From JANQPX01 sp039197065 (GTDB lineage Bacteria > Pseudomonadota > Alphaproteobacteria > Geminicoccales > Geminicoccaceae): DNA of 64,000 nt. Positions 55,538-63,845 of this stretch are shown here, in pieces. The notes beneath the pieces are model-generated. The model was not told the origin of the DNA. It worked only from the letters and a program-made list of their open reading frames with translations, and did not search any database. The DNA is taken from contig JBCCUL010000004.1 of the NCBI GenBank assembly GCA_039197065.1, positions 283,228 through 347,227 of the forward strand. Reading direction: 5' to 3'. How positions within the stretch are numbered: position 1 is the first letter of the stretch; each line of letters begins with the position of its first letter. The translations under genes and the position numbers were made by a program.

Positions 55538-57373
55538 TCACTCCGCAGGCGCCACCGAAGCCGCCCCGGTTTTTTCGCGCTGCCCATCTCGATAGAGCGC
55601 TTTGCCAAGGGAGATGCACATCAGGCCCATGACCATGGTGAAGGGCAGAGCGCCAATGATCATGGCGCTCTTCAGCGCCTCCATCGGATCGGCGCCGCCA
55701 TCGGTCTTGCCGGCGATCAGAAGCGTGCCGATCACCAACGTCAGGATCACGCCCCAGACGATGCGGTGCTTGATACCGGCGTTCTGGTCGCCACCGGACA
55801 TGATGGTGTTCATTACCAGAATGCCTGAGTCCGCGGATGTCACCAGGAAGGTCAGGATCAGCACCACGCACATCACGGTGAGGGCCAAGAGGAACCCGCC
55901 GGAGATCATCTCACCGAGCGTGACGAACAGCTTCGCCGTGTTCGACGCGCCGATGATCGCACCTTCCGCAGCACCGGAAAGTTCGAGATCGATCGCCGTA
56001 CCGCCAAGGATGGTCATCCAGGCGAAGCACACCAAGGCCGGCGCGAACACGCAGCCGATCACGAACTCACGCACCGTGCGGCCGCGGGAGATACGCGCCA
56101 GGAAAAGGCCGACGAAGGGTGAGAACGCGATCCACCAGGCCCAGTAGAAGGTGGTCCAGCCCGCCTGCCATCCGAATTGGCGACCGGGCTCGCCGGCGGC
56201 GTAGGCAGCCTGCAGGATCTCGTCGGGCAAGCCGGCAGCCTCGCCTTCAAGACCCGATTTGAAGCCCTCGAACGAGCCCCAGGCATTGGTCGCTCCGGCC
56301 CTGAGAGCATCGGCGAAAGGTGCGGCTTCCGCCGGCAGGGCAGCGGCGAAATCAACCTCCGAGAGCGGGCTGTAGGCGCCGAAGCCCAGGGAGAAGAAGT
56401 GGAGGATATAGTCGACCAGGGCGGTGCCGTAGGTGGTCATGGCGAACAGGAACGAGCCGAACACCACAAAGGTCATGAGCAGGATGATCGACAGGACGAG
56501 GTTGAGGTTGGAAAGATATTTGATGCCGCGTCCAACGCCTGAGACCGCCGAGATGATCGACAGTCCCATGATGACCAGCAGGCCGGTGATCAGGCCGACC
56601 GTGCCGGGGGCCGGCGCCTCACCGGAGAGATCCATCATCCAGTCCATGCCGGAAATCGCATACATCCCATCGATGAACTGCGCCACGCCGAAGCCGATGG
56701 TGACCGATACGCCGAGGATGGTCGCGACCACACCCAGCACGTCGACGACATGGCCGAGAAAACCATTCATCAAACGGCCGAACAGCGGCGTCAGCGCCGA
56801 GCGGATGGTCAGCGGCATGTCGCGGGTATAGGCGTAGTAGGAGAGGGACAGGCCGGTCACCACGTAGATGGCCCAGGCGTGGAAGCCATAATGGGCGAAG
56901 GTGTAGCGATAGGCGGACTGCAGGGCTTCCTCGCTATTGGGCGCCACGGTACCCGCAACGGTGAGCGGGTTGGAGCCCCAAAGACCAAGCGGTTCGGCGG
57001 TGGCAAAGACCATCAGACCGACGCCGAGGCCAGCGCCGAACATCATCGAGAACCAGGAGAAATTCGAAAACTCCGTGCCCTCTCCCGGACGCCCCAGGAT
57101 ACGCTTGCCGGTCTGCGGCAGCGCGGCGATGATGATCAGAAAGACGACGAAAAGTCCGACGATCACGATATAGAAGCTGTTGAAGCTTTCGAGCAATTGC
57201 GCGTTGAAGCTGCCGAGCACGCCGTTCGCATTGGCCGGCCAGATCAGCGCCCAGAGGACCAGCGCCACCATGATGGTCTTGCTGATCAGGGCGATTTCAA
57301 GGCTGTGGCCCTCATAGAAGCCTTTTTCAGCGGTTCGGATCTCAAGTTCGGTAAATGGTGGTTTGATACTCAT
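55538..57373 (-). CDS. BCCT family transporter
   Basis: A 611-residue betaine/carnitine/choline-type symporter with 12 predicted helices and short termini. The family region ISAVSGVGRGIKYLSNLNLVLSIILLM and the aromatic helix GWTTFYWAWWIAFSPFVGLFLARISRGRTVREFV carry the WWIAFSPF signature of the substrate box; GAGLGVGLMVFATAEPLGLW is the Na+/Gly motif. The ATG has GAGGGAGG upstream. It is the last gene of the enolase-enzyme/leader/transporter operon. Confidence 0.94.
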   Translation of the reverse strand: MSIKPPFTELEIRTAEKGFYEGHSLEIALISKTIMVALVLWALIWPANANGVLGSFNAQLLESFNSFYIVIVGLFVVFLIIIAALPQTGKRILGRPGEGTEFSNFSWFSMMFGAGLGVGLMVFATAEPLGLWGSNPLTVAGTVAPNSEEALQSAYRYTFAHYGFHAWAIYVVTGLSLSYYAYTRDMPLTIRSALTPLFGRLMNGFLGHVVDVLGVVATILGVSVTIGFGVAQFIDGMYAISGMDWMMDLSGEAPAPGTVGLITGLLVIMGLSIISAVSGVGRGIKYLSNLNLVLSIILLMTFVVFGSFLFAMTTYGTALVDYILHFFSLGFGAYSPLSEVDFAAALPAEAAPFADALRAGATNAWGSFEGFKSGLEGEAAGLPDEILQAAYAAGEPGRQFGWQAGWTTFYWAWWIAFSPFVGLFLARISRGRTVREFVIGCVFAPALVCFAWMTILGGTAIDLELSGAAEGAIIGASNTAKLFVTLGEMISGGFLLALTVMCVVLILTFLVTSADSGILVMNTIMSGGDQNAGIKHRIVWGVILTLVIGTLLIAGKTDGGADPMEALKSAMIIGALPFTMVMGLMCISLGKALYRDGQREKTGAASVAPAE

Positions 57374-57408
57374 GCACGCCTCCCTCGGGTGCTATTTGTC
57401 AACATTTA

Positions 57409-57513
57409 TTATGAAAAGTTACCTGCCTTTTTCTTAGGAACCGGCGTCTCAGCGACGATTTCTATCAAGCATTCCTTCTTCTTCCTCATATTTCCGTTCA
57501 TTGTCGCCATCAT
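57409..57513 (-). CDS. 34-codon leader ORF upstream of the BCCT gene
   Basis: A short frame: AGGAGG (57523-57528), nine bases, then MMATMNGNMRKKKECLIEIV and AETPVPKKKAGNFS, ending in tandem TAA TAA. It ends 36 bases before the BCCT start and follows the enolase-superfamily gene in the same direction. The peptide is cationic, not membrane-like. It may be a translation-coupling leader or a small protein; the ribosome site is as strong as that of any gene here. Confidence 0.45.
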   Translation of the reverse strand: MMATMNGNMRKKKECLIEIVAETPVPKKKAGNFS

Positions 57514-57570
57514 TCTCGACAGCCTCCTATCCGGATATTCGCCCCAGCCCCTAAACAGAGGCGGCGGCTT

Positions 57571-58746
57571 TCAGCGCAGCGGCAGGCGGCGGAAACGGCC
57601 GGGCATGGCCGGGTCATGAAAATGGTCAAGCGGTCCGTGCTCCTTGATATGCTCGTTCCAGTAGGCGAGCTGCTTCCGATCGAGGGTCACGCCGAGCCCA
57701 GGGTCCTCAGGTACGGCAACCATATTGTTCCTCGGCTTGAACGGGCCGCCCTCGATCACATCGCAGACCTGCCAGCGAAGCAGTGATTGCGACGGTTCCG
57801 TGATCCAGGGCATGGCGGCGGTCATATGCAGATAGCCGGCCGTGGCGATGCCGGAATCGCCGGAATAGCACCAGAAACCGATACCCATCGCCTCGCAGGC
57901 GCCGACGAAGCGAACCGTACGCGCGACCCCGCCGAGCACCGCGAAATTGGTGACGATGTAGTCGGGGGCACCCAAGGCGACCGCGCGGCGGATGTCAGGC
58001 ACATGGGTCGAGATGCGGATCGAGCTGTGTTTTCTGAGCTCGGCCATCTCCTCGAAGGTCGCGACCGGATCCTCGTAATTGCGGATGTCATAGGGCTCGA
58101 TCTCGCGGAAGATACGGATCGCCGAGGGAAGCGACCACTGCATGTTGCTGTCGAGCCTGATCATGTCGTCGGGGCCAAGCGCCGCGCGCAGCGCCTTGAC
58201 CGTCTCGATCTCCAGCCTCGGATCGCCGAGGATCAGCTTGCCTTCGAACATGGTCGAGCCGTGCTCCTCGCGCATGTGCAGGCAATAGTCGGCGATCTCC
58301 TCCGGGCGCATCTCGGCGCCTTCGCGAAAGCCGAAATATTCGGTGAAGGGAATGTCCTTCCTGGCGGCGCCGCCGAGCAGGCGATAGAGCGGCTCGCCGG
58401 CCACCTTGCCGCGCAGATCCCAAAGCGCGATTTCGATGGCGCCGAACGCCTTGACCACCGAGCTGTCGTCGGTGTTCTGGACGATCTGCCAGGGCGGCAC
58501 GCAAAGGGCTTCGCAGGACGCAACGTCGAGCGGATCAGCACCGATCAGCTTCTCGCCCATCGCCTCGATCATCCCGACGACATCGACCGAAGGCGCTTCG
58601 CCGAGACCGACGAGGCCCTGATCGGTCTCGACTTCGATGATGGTTTTCGAGGTGCCGGGATAGTACCCACCGGTCCACCACATCGGCTTTTCCAGCGGAA
58701 TGTTGACCGGCGTTGCGCGAAGGCCGGTTATTGTCAGACCCGACAT
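57571..58746 (-). CDS. Enolase-superfamily (glucarate-dehydratase-like) enzyme
   Basis: A 391-residue enolase-superfamily protein. The N-terminal capping domain (VNIPLEKPMWWTGGYYPGTSKTIIEVETDQGLVGLGE) is followed by the barrel with putative K near 169 (MFEGKLILGD), metal ligands D near 197 (IRLDSNMQW) and E near 223 (NYEDPVA), then ISTHVPD and GFWCYSGDSGIATAGYLHM. The order fits the glucarate-dehydratase subgroup, but the usual catalytic His/Asp dyad seems absent. It sits upstream of a BCCT transporter and divergent from a LysR gene. Confidence 0.85.
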   Translation of the reverse strand: MSGLTITGLRATPVNIPLEKPMWWTGGYYPGTSKTIIEVETDQGLVGLGEAPSVDVVGMIEAMGEKLIGADPLDVASCEALCVPPWQIVQNTDDSSVVKAFGAIEIALWDLRGKVAGEPLYRLLGGAARKDIPFTEYFGFREGAEMRPEEIADYCLHMREEHGSTMFEGKLILGDPRLEIETVKALRAALGPDDMIRLDSNMQWSLPSAIRIFREIEPYDIRNYEDPVATFEEMAELRKHSSIRISTHVPDIRRAVALGAPDYIVTNFAVLGGVARTVRFVGACEAMGIGFWCYSGDSGIATAGYLHMTAAMPWITEPSQSLLRWQVCDVIEGGPFKPRNNMVAVPEDPGLGVTLDRKQLAYWNEHIKEHGPLDHFHDPAMPGRFRRLPLR

Positions 58747-58873
58747 GACGCCATGGCCTCCCTGTCGATTTGGACATATTCGTGACAGCTTACGCATCTT
58801 GTTATTCTGACTTAACCCGATGCCAGCCAGCTGTGATCCTTGAAAAACTCGATGTTTTGGATAAGCCTGAGTT

Positions 58874-59782
58874 ATGCAAGAACTCTGGCGCCTCCTGACC
58901 TCGCCAAGACACCTGCTCGTGTTCGAAGCGGCGGCGCGTCTGGGTTCTTTCACGCGTGCGGCCAACGAGTTGAACGTGCAGCAGCCGGCGGTCAGTGCGG
59001 CGATCAAGCAGCTGGAGAGCTCCCTCGATGTGCTGCTGTTTCGCCGCGGGCATCGCAAAGTCGAACTGACCGCGGCGGGCGAGCGTTTGTTCGCCGACGT
59101 GACCATCGGCCTGGATCACATTCTCCGCTCCGTACGCGCGATCCATCAGCGGAGACGCGCCAATTACGTGACGCTCTCGGCCTCGACGGCGTTTGCCTAT
59201 TACTGGATGGTGCCTCGGCTGGAGCGGCTGCACCAGCGTCACCCCCATGTCGATCTGCGCCTGCAAACCAGCGACCGTGAGCCGAACATCGAGACCGAGG
59301 CCATCGATCTTGCGGTCAGGCGCGGCGATGGTCACTGGCCCGGCTGCGAGGCCGCTCTTCTGGCGCCCGAGGTGATCTGTCCGATCAGCAGCCCCAGGGT
59401 GATGGCGGCAGCGAGGCTGGAGACCCTGCCCGAGCTTATGCAACAGCCCCTGATCCATCTGGAAGAGCCGGTGCGCGAGCGGCCGTCCTGGCGTGAGTGG
59501 TTCGAGCATTTCGGTATCAGGGGCCATGAGCAGGCGGGCGGCCTACGGCTGAACGACTATGCGCTCGTCCTGCAGGCCGCCATCGCCAGCGAAGGTTTCG
59601 CCATGGGCTGGGAGCACCTCACCGGCAGGCTGGTCGACCAGGGGCTGCTGGCGGCGCATTCGGCTTGGCGTTGGCATACCGAAAGCGGCTTCTATCTCGT
59701 CTGGTCGACGTCCATGCCGCTCAGCGCCGAAGGCATTCTGGTCCGCGATTGGATGATCGCCGAAGCGTCTGCGACGGCTTGA
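58874..59782 (+). CDS. LysR-type regulator (GcvA-like)
   Basis: A 302-residue LysR regulator. The N-terminal helix-turn-helix is LVFEAAARLGSFTRAANELNVQQPAVSAAIKQLESSLDVLLFRR. The effector domain shows TLSASTAFAYYWMVPRLERLHQRHPHVDLRL and IDLAVRRGDGHWPGCEAALL, typical of GcvA/DsdC-like members. It is divergent from the enolase-superfamily enzyme with 127 bases between starts, so it probably controls that operon. It is tail to tail with the Gfo/Idh gene. Confidence 0.93.
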   Translation: MQELWRLLTSPRHLLVFEAAARLGSFTRAANELNVQQPAVSAAIKQLESSLDVLLFRRGHRKVELTAAGERLFADVTIGLDHILRSVRAIHQRRRANYVTLSASTAFAYYWMVPRLERLHQRHPHVDLRLQTSDREPNIETEAIDLAVRRGDGHWPGCEAALLAPEVICPISSPRVMAAARLETLPELMQQPLIHLEEPVRERPSWREWFEHFGIRGHEQAGGLRLNDYALVLQAAIASEGFAMGWEHLTGRLVDQGLLAAHSAWRWHTESGFYLVWSTSMPLSAEGILVRDWMIAEASATA

Positions 59783-59794
59783 TCGTCCGCCCCT

Positions 59795-60847
59795 TCATCT
59801 CAGCGTCACCTGCTGCGCCGTTCCCATCAACGCCGCTTCCTTGATGGCGTCGATGACGGCAAGCGTTCGAAGCCCCTCTTCGCCATTCACCAGCGGCTGC
59901 GCGCTGCCGTCGATGACGTCCAGAAAATGCCGGAACTGGCGCAGCAGCGGATCCGCGGGCTCGACCGGAAGTGTTCGGCTGTCGATCGGTTCCCACCAAC
60001 CCGGTTTTCCCGGATAGGACCAGAGCCTGAGATCGGGGATGGACAGCGATCCCGTCTGACCGCCGATGGTGTAGCAGGCCGCTTTCGTTTCGGGATAGGC
60101 GGGGTTCTCGGCTGCGGTCAGCTCCCAGCTCCAAGGTGCTGGGATGGTGTCCGATACCGAGACCGTGCCAAGCGCGCCGTTCTCGAAGGTAAGGAGCATG
60201 GCGGCACTGTCTTCGACCTCATGCCCGCGCGTCAGGTTCGACTCAACGGCCTGAACGCTCACGATCTCACCGCAGAAATGACGAAGGAGATCGATGTCGT
60301 GGATGAGGTTGATGAAGACCGGCCCCGCCCCCTTCGCGCGGCGCCAGGCGGGCTCGAAATAGTCATCGGGCTTATAGAGCCAGAATTGCGCATGCACCGA
60401 AACGATGCGTCCGAGCGCGCCCGACTCGATCGCCGTCTTCGCGGCCTTGACGATCGGATTATGCCGGCGGTGGTGACCAACGAGGATCGGAACCCCGAAC
60501 CGACCGGCTTCCCGCACCAGCCTTGCCGCCGCCTCGGGGATATCGGCGATCGGCTTTTCGATCAGCGCCGGAACCCCATGACTGACGCAAGCGAGACCGT
60601 GCTCGACATGAAGCTGGTTCGGCGTAGCGATGATCATTCCGTCAGGCCGGTGGGACGCCAGATAGTCCTCGACCGCCGGATACCAAAGGCAACCATGACG
60701 CTCGGCGAGCTCACGGGCACCGGCAACGGGATCGATGATGGCGTGAAGAACGCCTTCCCCTGCTGCCATATCGGCATGTTTTCGGCCAACCAGCCCGGCG
60801 CCGGCGACCGCGATCCGCCTGGTTCGCGCCTTGATCGGACCTGCCAT
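59795..60847 (-). CDS. Gfo/Idh/MocA family oxidoreductase
   Basis: A 350-residue NAD(P)-dependent dehydrogenase. The Rossmann part is IAVAGAGLVGRKHADMAA, then YPAVEDYLASHRPDGMIIATPNQLHVEHGLACVSHGVPALIEKPIADI with the EKP motif lysine, and GPVFINLIHDIDLLRHFCGE with the family active-site region. ATG at 60847 gives the usual N-terminus. It may act in the same catabolic locus on a sugar or polyol acid; the substrate is unknown. Confidence 0.9.
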   Translation of the reverse strand: MAGPIKARTRRIAVAGAGLVGRKHADMAAGEGVLHAIIDPVAGARELAERHGCLWYPAVEDYLASHRPDGMIIATPNQLHVEHGLACVSHGVPALIEKPIADIPEAAARLVREAGRFGVPILVGHHRRHNPIVKAAKTAIESGALGRIVSVHAQFWLYKPDDYFEPAWRRAKGAGPVFINLIHDIDLLRHFCGEIVSVQAVESNLTRGHEVEDSAAMLLTFENGALGTVSVSDTIPAPWSWELTAAENPAYPETKAACYTIGGQTGSLSIPDLRLWSYPGKPGWWEPIDSRTLPVEPADPLLRQFRHFLDVIDGSAQPLVNGEEGLRTLAVIDAIKEAALMGTAQQVTLR

Positions 60848-61077
60848 CAGGCGATCGCCCTCGTCGCTTGGACGAAGCGTCTGAGCGCCGCAGCGCAATC
60901 CAGCTCCGGCGAATCGTCTGACATGGAAAAGGTGACAATCAAAATGTTCATAATCTTCTGCCCGATACGCGGCTGCTTAAGCAGACCAGCTTGCCCTGTC
61001 GATCAAAGTGTACCAAATGCTTAACTCGCCATACGTCTTAAAGCTCGCGATGAGCAGCCCTATCCGACTGGCCCATG

Positions 61078-61200
61078 GTCAAAATCGTCATCTGCTGCGA
61101 CAGTCACTATACCCGGCATGAAGCCATGACCTGGTGCGAGCGCCATCACGTCGGTTACACCTTCGGGCTCGACGGCAATAAGGCGTCCTTCGATAGGTCA
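61078..61200 (+). pseudogene. Fragment of an IS1380-family transposase
   Basis: A short frame reads VKIVICCDSHYTRHEAMTWC then ERHHVGYTFGLDGNKASFD, matching the DSGF...W-C-x(5)-Y-x-FGLA-N segment of IS1380 DDE transposases with several changes. Nothing else of the element is visible on either side. It marks the left side of the right-hand accessory stretch. Confidence 0.65.
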
Positions 61201-61410
61201 CGGCGCTGGCGGAAGACACTGCCTTTGCTGGGACCGAGGGAAAATCCGAAAATGTCCACTCCACTACATCATCGAGCCAGCGGCGTCGACCGAGGCTGCC
61301 GCTTGAGCTGACGTGTCCCCCATGACGATCCACCGCTCCAATTGACCGCGTGCCAGTCACTGTTGGCTCATCAGCCAGCTTGCCGATTTCGATCTCAGAC
61401 GCGCCCGACA

Positions 61411-62058
61411 TCATTCAAAGCCCAATTCTTTGGGCAAGCCGGCAATCACATCGTCAGACAGACTGAAGATCCTGACCGAGTCGTACATCTCGGCGACCCT
61501 CAACAGATGGCGGCGGACGACATCCGACTCCACGAAATACCACACTTCCTCAATGTCGAAGTCCAGCACGTGATCCTGCAGGATCTTATCCAACCGGTCC
61601 GTCCCCTTGGTCGACAGTTCGAGCTCGATCGCGACAGGCTCTCCCTCATCGTCGATATGCAGCCAGCCGTCGGGGACGTGGTAGCGCTCGCCGAACTTGG
61701 TGACGCCCATGATTTGCCGGACGCGTCGCTCCGGCGTAAACCGGCCGCCGAGAACGGAGAGGAGCGACAGCGACAGATCGACCAGCTTGTGGTCGTGGCG
61801 ATAGCTGCCGAGCTTGATGTCCTTGGGCGGCGGCAGATCGTCAGCGCAGAACTGTCGGCCCAACTTCGTCAGCCAATGTGCCCTGTCGCCATGAAAGATG
61901 GCGCGGCGTTCGAGATAGCCGTGGTCGACCAGCTGTCGCACGCGGCGTTGCGCCGCCTGATAGAAGCTGTCGTTCCATCTGGCGATCTGTCGCAAGGTGA
62001 CGAAGCCATGGCCATTGATCCAGCGAAGAAGCTGCGCGTCGCGTTCGGTGAACTGCAT
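61411..62058 (-). CDS. Replication-relaxation family protein
   Basis: A 215-residue protein of the replication-relaxation family seen on conjugative plasmids and integrative elements. The N-terminal winged helix is FTERDAQLLRWINGHGFVTLRQIARW ... RRVRQLVDHGYLERR, and the second half is SYRHDHKLVDLSLSLLSVLGG, RYHVPDGWLHIDDEGEPVAIELELSTKGTDRLDKIL, a restriction-endonuclease-like D/E-x-E/K arrangement. GGAGG precedes the ATG. It follows the excisionase-like gene by seven bases. Confidence 0.82.
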   Translation of the reverse strand: MQFTERDAQLLRWINGHGFVTLRQIARWNDSFYQAAQRRVRQLVDHGYLERRAIFHGDRAHWLTKLGRQFCADDLPPPKDIKLGSYRHDHKLVDLSLSLLSVLGGRFTPERRVRQIMGVTKFGERYHVPDGWLHIDDEGEPVAIELELSTKGTDRLDKILQDHVLDFDIEEVWYFVESDVVRRHLLRVAEMYDSVRIFSLSDDVIAGLPKELGFE

Positions 62059-62065
62059 GGCGGTG

Positions 62066-62332
62066 TCAGCCTCCGTGACCGCGATCGGCGGTGTTGATGC
62101 GACAGTTCTTAGCCATCCAAGTGAGTAGCGCTCGCCTCTGATAGCGAACCGTGCGGCCGCCGAGCTTCAGGAAGGGCGGACCGCCGCCACGCGACCGCCA
62201 GGTCGCCAGCGTGCAAGCTGGCACGTTGGTAATCCGGCTCGCTTCTTCGGTCGGCACAGCTTCGTCCAGCCATGCCGGGTTGTCCTGCAAGAAACGGTCG
62301 AAGCCGGGAAACAAATCAGAGCCATTGGTCAT
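62066..62332 (-). CDS. AlpA/excisionase-like helix-turn-helix protein
   Basis: An 88-residue DNA-binding protein with a MerR-like helix-turn-helix (VPTEEASRITNVPACTLATWRSRGGGPPFLKLGGRTVRYQRRALLTWM), typical of AlpA/Xis proteins that pair with integrative elements. ATG at 62332 is chosen; TTG at 62341 overlaps the stop of the small upstream frame (TTGA) and would couple translation. It is in operon with the replication-relaxation gene. Confidence 0.82.
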   Translation of the reverse strand: MTNGSDLFPGFDRFLQDNPAWLDEAVPTEEASRITNVPACTLATWRSRGGGPPFLKLGGRTVRYQRRALLTWMAKNCRINTADRGHGG

Positions 62333-62337
62333 GACGC

Positions 62338-62499
62338 TCAACCTACAAACCGTGGTCGTCGGGTGCGATCAAGAACGCCGCCCATTACAGAGACGTCGCT
62401 TGCGCTGAAATCGTTCATCGATCGCGCCTCTGAATCGGAGACGGTTTTGGCGGCGAAACTATTCACGCTCACGGCCATTTTTTTCGTCATTGAGGCCAT
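62338..62499 (-). CDS. 53-residue small protein upstream of the excisionase gene
   Basis: A short frame with a strong ribosome site (GAGGAG, seven bases from ATG). It reads MASMTKKMAVSVNSFAAKTV, then SDSEARSMNDFSASDVSVMG and GVLDRTRRPRFVG, ending TGA inside the TTGA overlap with the excisionase-like frame. No family recognised. The coupling and ribosome site make it a likely first gene of the operon. Confidence 0.5.
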   Translation of the reverse strand: MASMTKKMAVSVNSFAAKTVSDSEARSMNDFSASDVSVMGGVLDRTRRPRFVG

Positions 62500-62589
62500 C
62501 GACGTGCTCCTCGCGGATGACGATCCTGATGAATCATAGAAGAATGAGAGGCCAATTTTATTCCCAAGAGAGAGAAATTTTTTGAAAAT

Positions 62590-62621
62590 TTTTGGTCAGC
62601 CATGATCACGACTGACCAAAA
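62590..62621. promoter_or_regulatory. TTTTGGTCAG...CTGACCAAAA inverted repeat
   Basis: Perfect 10 bp arms (62590-62599 and 62612-62621) around a 12-base centre containing TGATCA. It lies about 90 bases upstream of the excisionase operon start and may be its operator or an element-specific binding site. Confidence 0.6.
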
Positions 62622-62667
62622 TCGGGCGCTGTCGCTTATTGCTTCGGTTGTTGTTTTAGGTGCTGGT

Positions 62668-62826
62668 GGGGTTGTTGATCCGGAAACAACAACCAAAAAC
62701 CCGCACCCGATTGATATTGCTGGAGAAAAGCCGCCCCTCGCCTCCCTGACCCCACTCAAACAACGTGGTATGCGAGCGAGGTCAGGGAGGCGAGGGGCTA
62801 GAGGGAGGCCGGAGAAGCGGGTGCGG
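62668..62826. other. Nested inverted repeats (structured RNA or origin-like region)
   Basis: Three nested or adjacent hairpins occur. GGTTGTTG/CAACAACC (about 62668-62693) comes first. Then outer arms CCGCACCCG (62701-62709) and CGGGTGCGG (62818-62826) enclose perfect 19 bp arms GCCCCTCGCCTCCCTGACC (62733-62751) and its complement (62780-62798). The open frames across it are shadows. It could be a regulatory RNA, an oriT or a replication origin of the element. Confidence 0.55.
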
Positions 62827-62839
62827 ATAAACAAAAGGA

Positions 62840-63110
62840 ACAAAGAGCAGAATCATGAGCACGAATTAGGACGGTGGGGAAGAATAGATGGATCGAAGGA
62901 ATCTCTAGGACGAATGAGAATGGGCATTTCAATGATGTCGAGAACGGAAGAGGAATGAAGGAGGTAGGTATTGGGGCGAAGCAACAAGATGGAAAGAGAC
63001 ATGTAGAAGAACGAAACGACTAAGATTGATATGAAGAAGGGGCAAAAGCAGTGGATATCAAAACGGGGCGAGAAAAAAGCAAATTGGGAGATTTTTGACG
63101 TAAGTCTCAA
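62840..63110 (+). other. Purine-rich non-coding tract
   Basis: The plus strand is strongly purine-biased (runs such as GAACGGAAGAGGAATGAAGG) over about 270 bases and markedly less GC-rich than the core genes. No plausible gene was found on either strand. It separates the nested repeats from the orphan gene. Confidence 0.5.
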
Positions 63111-63257
63111 GCGAGCTTGATCGTGTGTGTGCGACGAATATCCCGTTGAACTCAGCCCGCTTCCGGCAATGCTGCGAAGCGGGCCACCGACGCTGAGAGA
63201 GCACGCAGAGAAGACACTGACAAGGCGGGGTACTCGGGACCGGAGATAACGATTTGG

Positions 63258-63845
63258 TCAATATTGGTCTTTCAAGGGCCTATCCTCCGGCTTCACAAAA
63301 AACTCCGAAAGTTTCGTCTTGTTCATTCCACGGCAATAATAAGAACCATTCACATAGTGGACATGTCCATTGTCACCGATGATCGCAGGAGCTCTGTCTT
63401 GATACACATGATATCCATCCTCTATGCGAATGCTCTCTTCCATAACCTCCGGAGCGATATCAAATCCATGCTGGATCGTACCTTCAACAATTTTATCTAG
63501 CATGTAGCCACGTGGGTTGTACGCCCAACCTGACCAGCCTGAATGTCGGACTATTGCAGGAATCCCCATTGAGACTGAAATTATCGAAGTACTCTGTTTG
63601 GGCTGGCCTATGGATCTTGAAGCAAGTGATATGGCGGCGTCATGAACAATCCAAACTTCCTCCAATTCTTTAAGAAATTCCTCGAGTTCACCAGCTGAAT
63701 AATAGTCTTCGCCTATCTTGCAGAACTTGAGATCGCCTAAATCTCCCCCACATGCTGCTACGTATTGCGCAACGGAAACTTGATCTTCCGGATCGGCCAC
63801 GATTGAGGCTAGCAATGATGCTTGTTCGGTTGCCCATCGACACAT
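63258..63845 (-). CDS. Orphan hypothetical protein, AT-rich
   Basis: A 195-residue protein of unknown family, more AT-rich than the core genome, which suggests recent transfer. It shows no signal peptide or membrane segment. Noticeable parts are YSAGELEEFLKELEEVWIVHD, GWSGWAYNPRGYMLDKIVEG and YHVYQDRAPAIIGDNGHVHYV. The tail FFVKPEDRPLKDQY is charged. GACGAG precedes the ATG weakly. It could be an anti-defence or cargo protein of the element, but nothing in sequence shows this. Confidence 0.6.
   Translation of the reverse strand: MCRWATEQASLLASIVADPEDQVSVAQYVAACGGDLGDLKFCKIGEDYYSAGELEEFLKELEEVWIVHDAAISLASRSIGQPKQSTSIISVSMGIPAIVRHSGWSGWAYNPRGYMLDKIVEGTIQHGFDIAPEVMEESIRIEDGYHVYQDRAPAIIGDNGHVHYVNGSYYCRGMNKTKLSEFFVKPEDRPLKDQY

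Noticed and set aside
61075..61311. 78-codon frame as a complete gene
   Set aside because: Only the first 40 codons resemble an IS1380 transposase interior; the rest is unrelated, so it is a fragment.
62487..63110. Open frames across the hairpin and purine-rich region on both strands
   Set aside because: Low-complexity translations (Arg/Pro-rich or Ser/Leu/Phe-rich) caused by the inverted repeats and skew; no ribosome sites.
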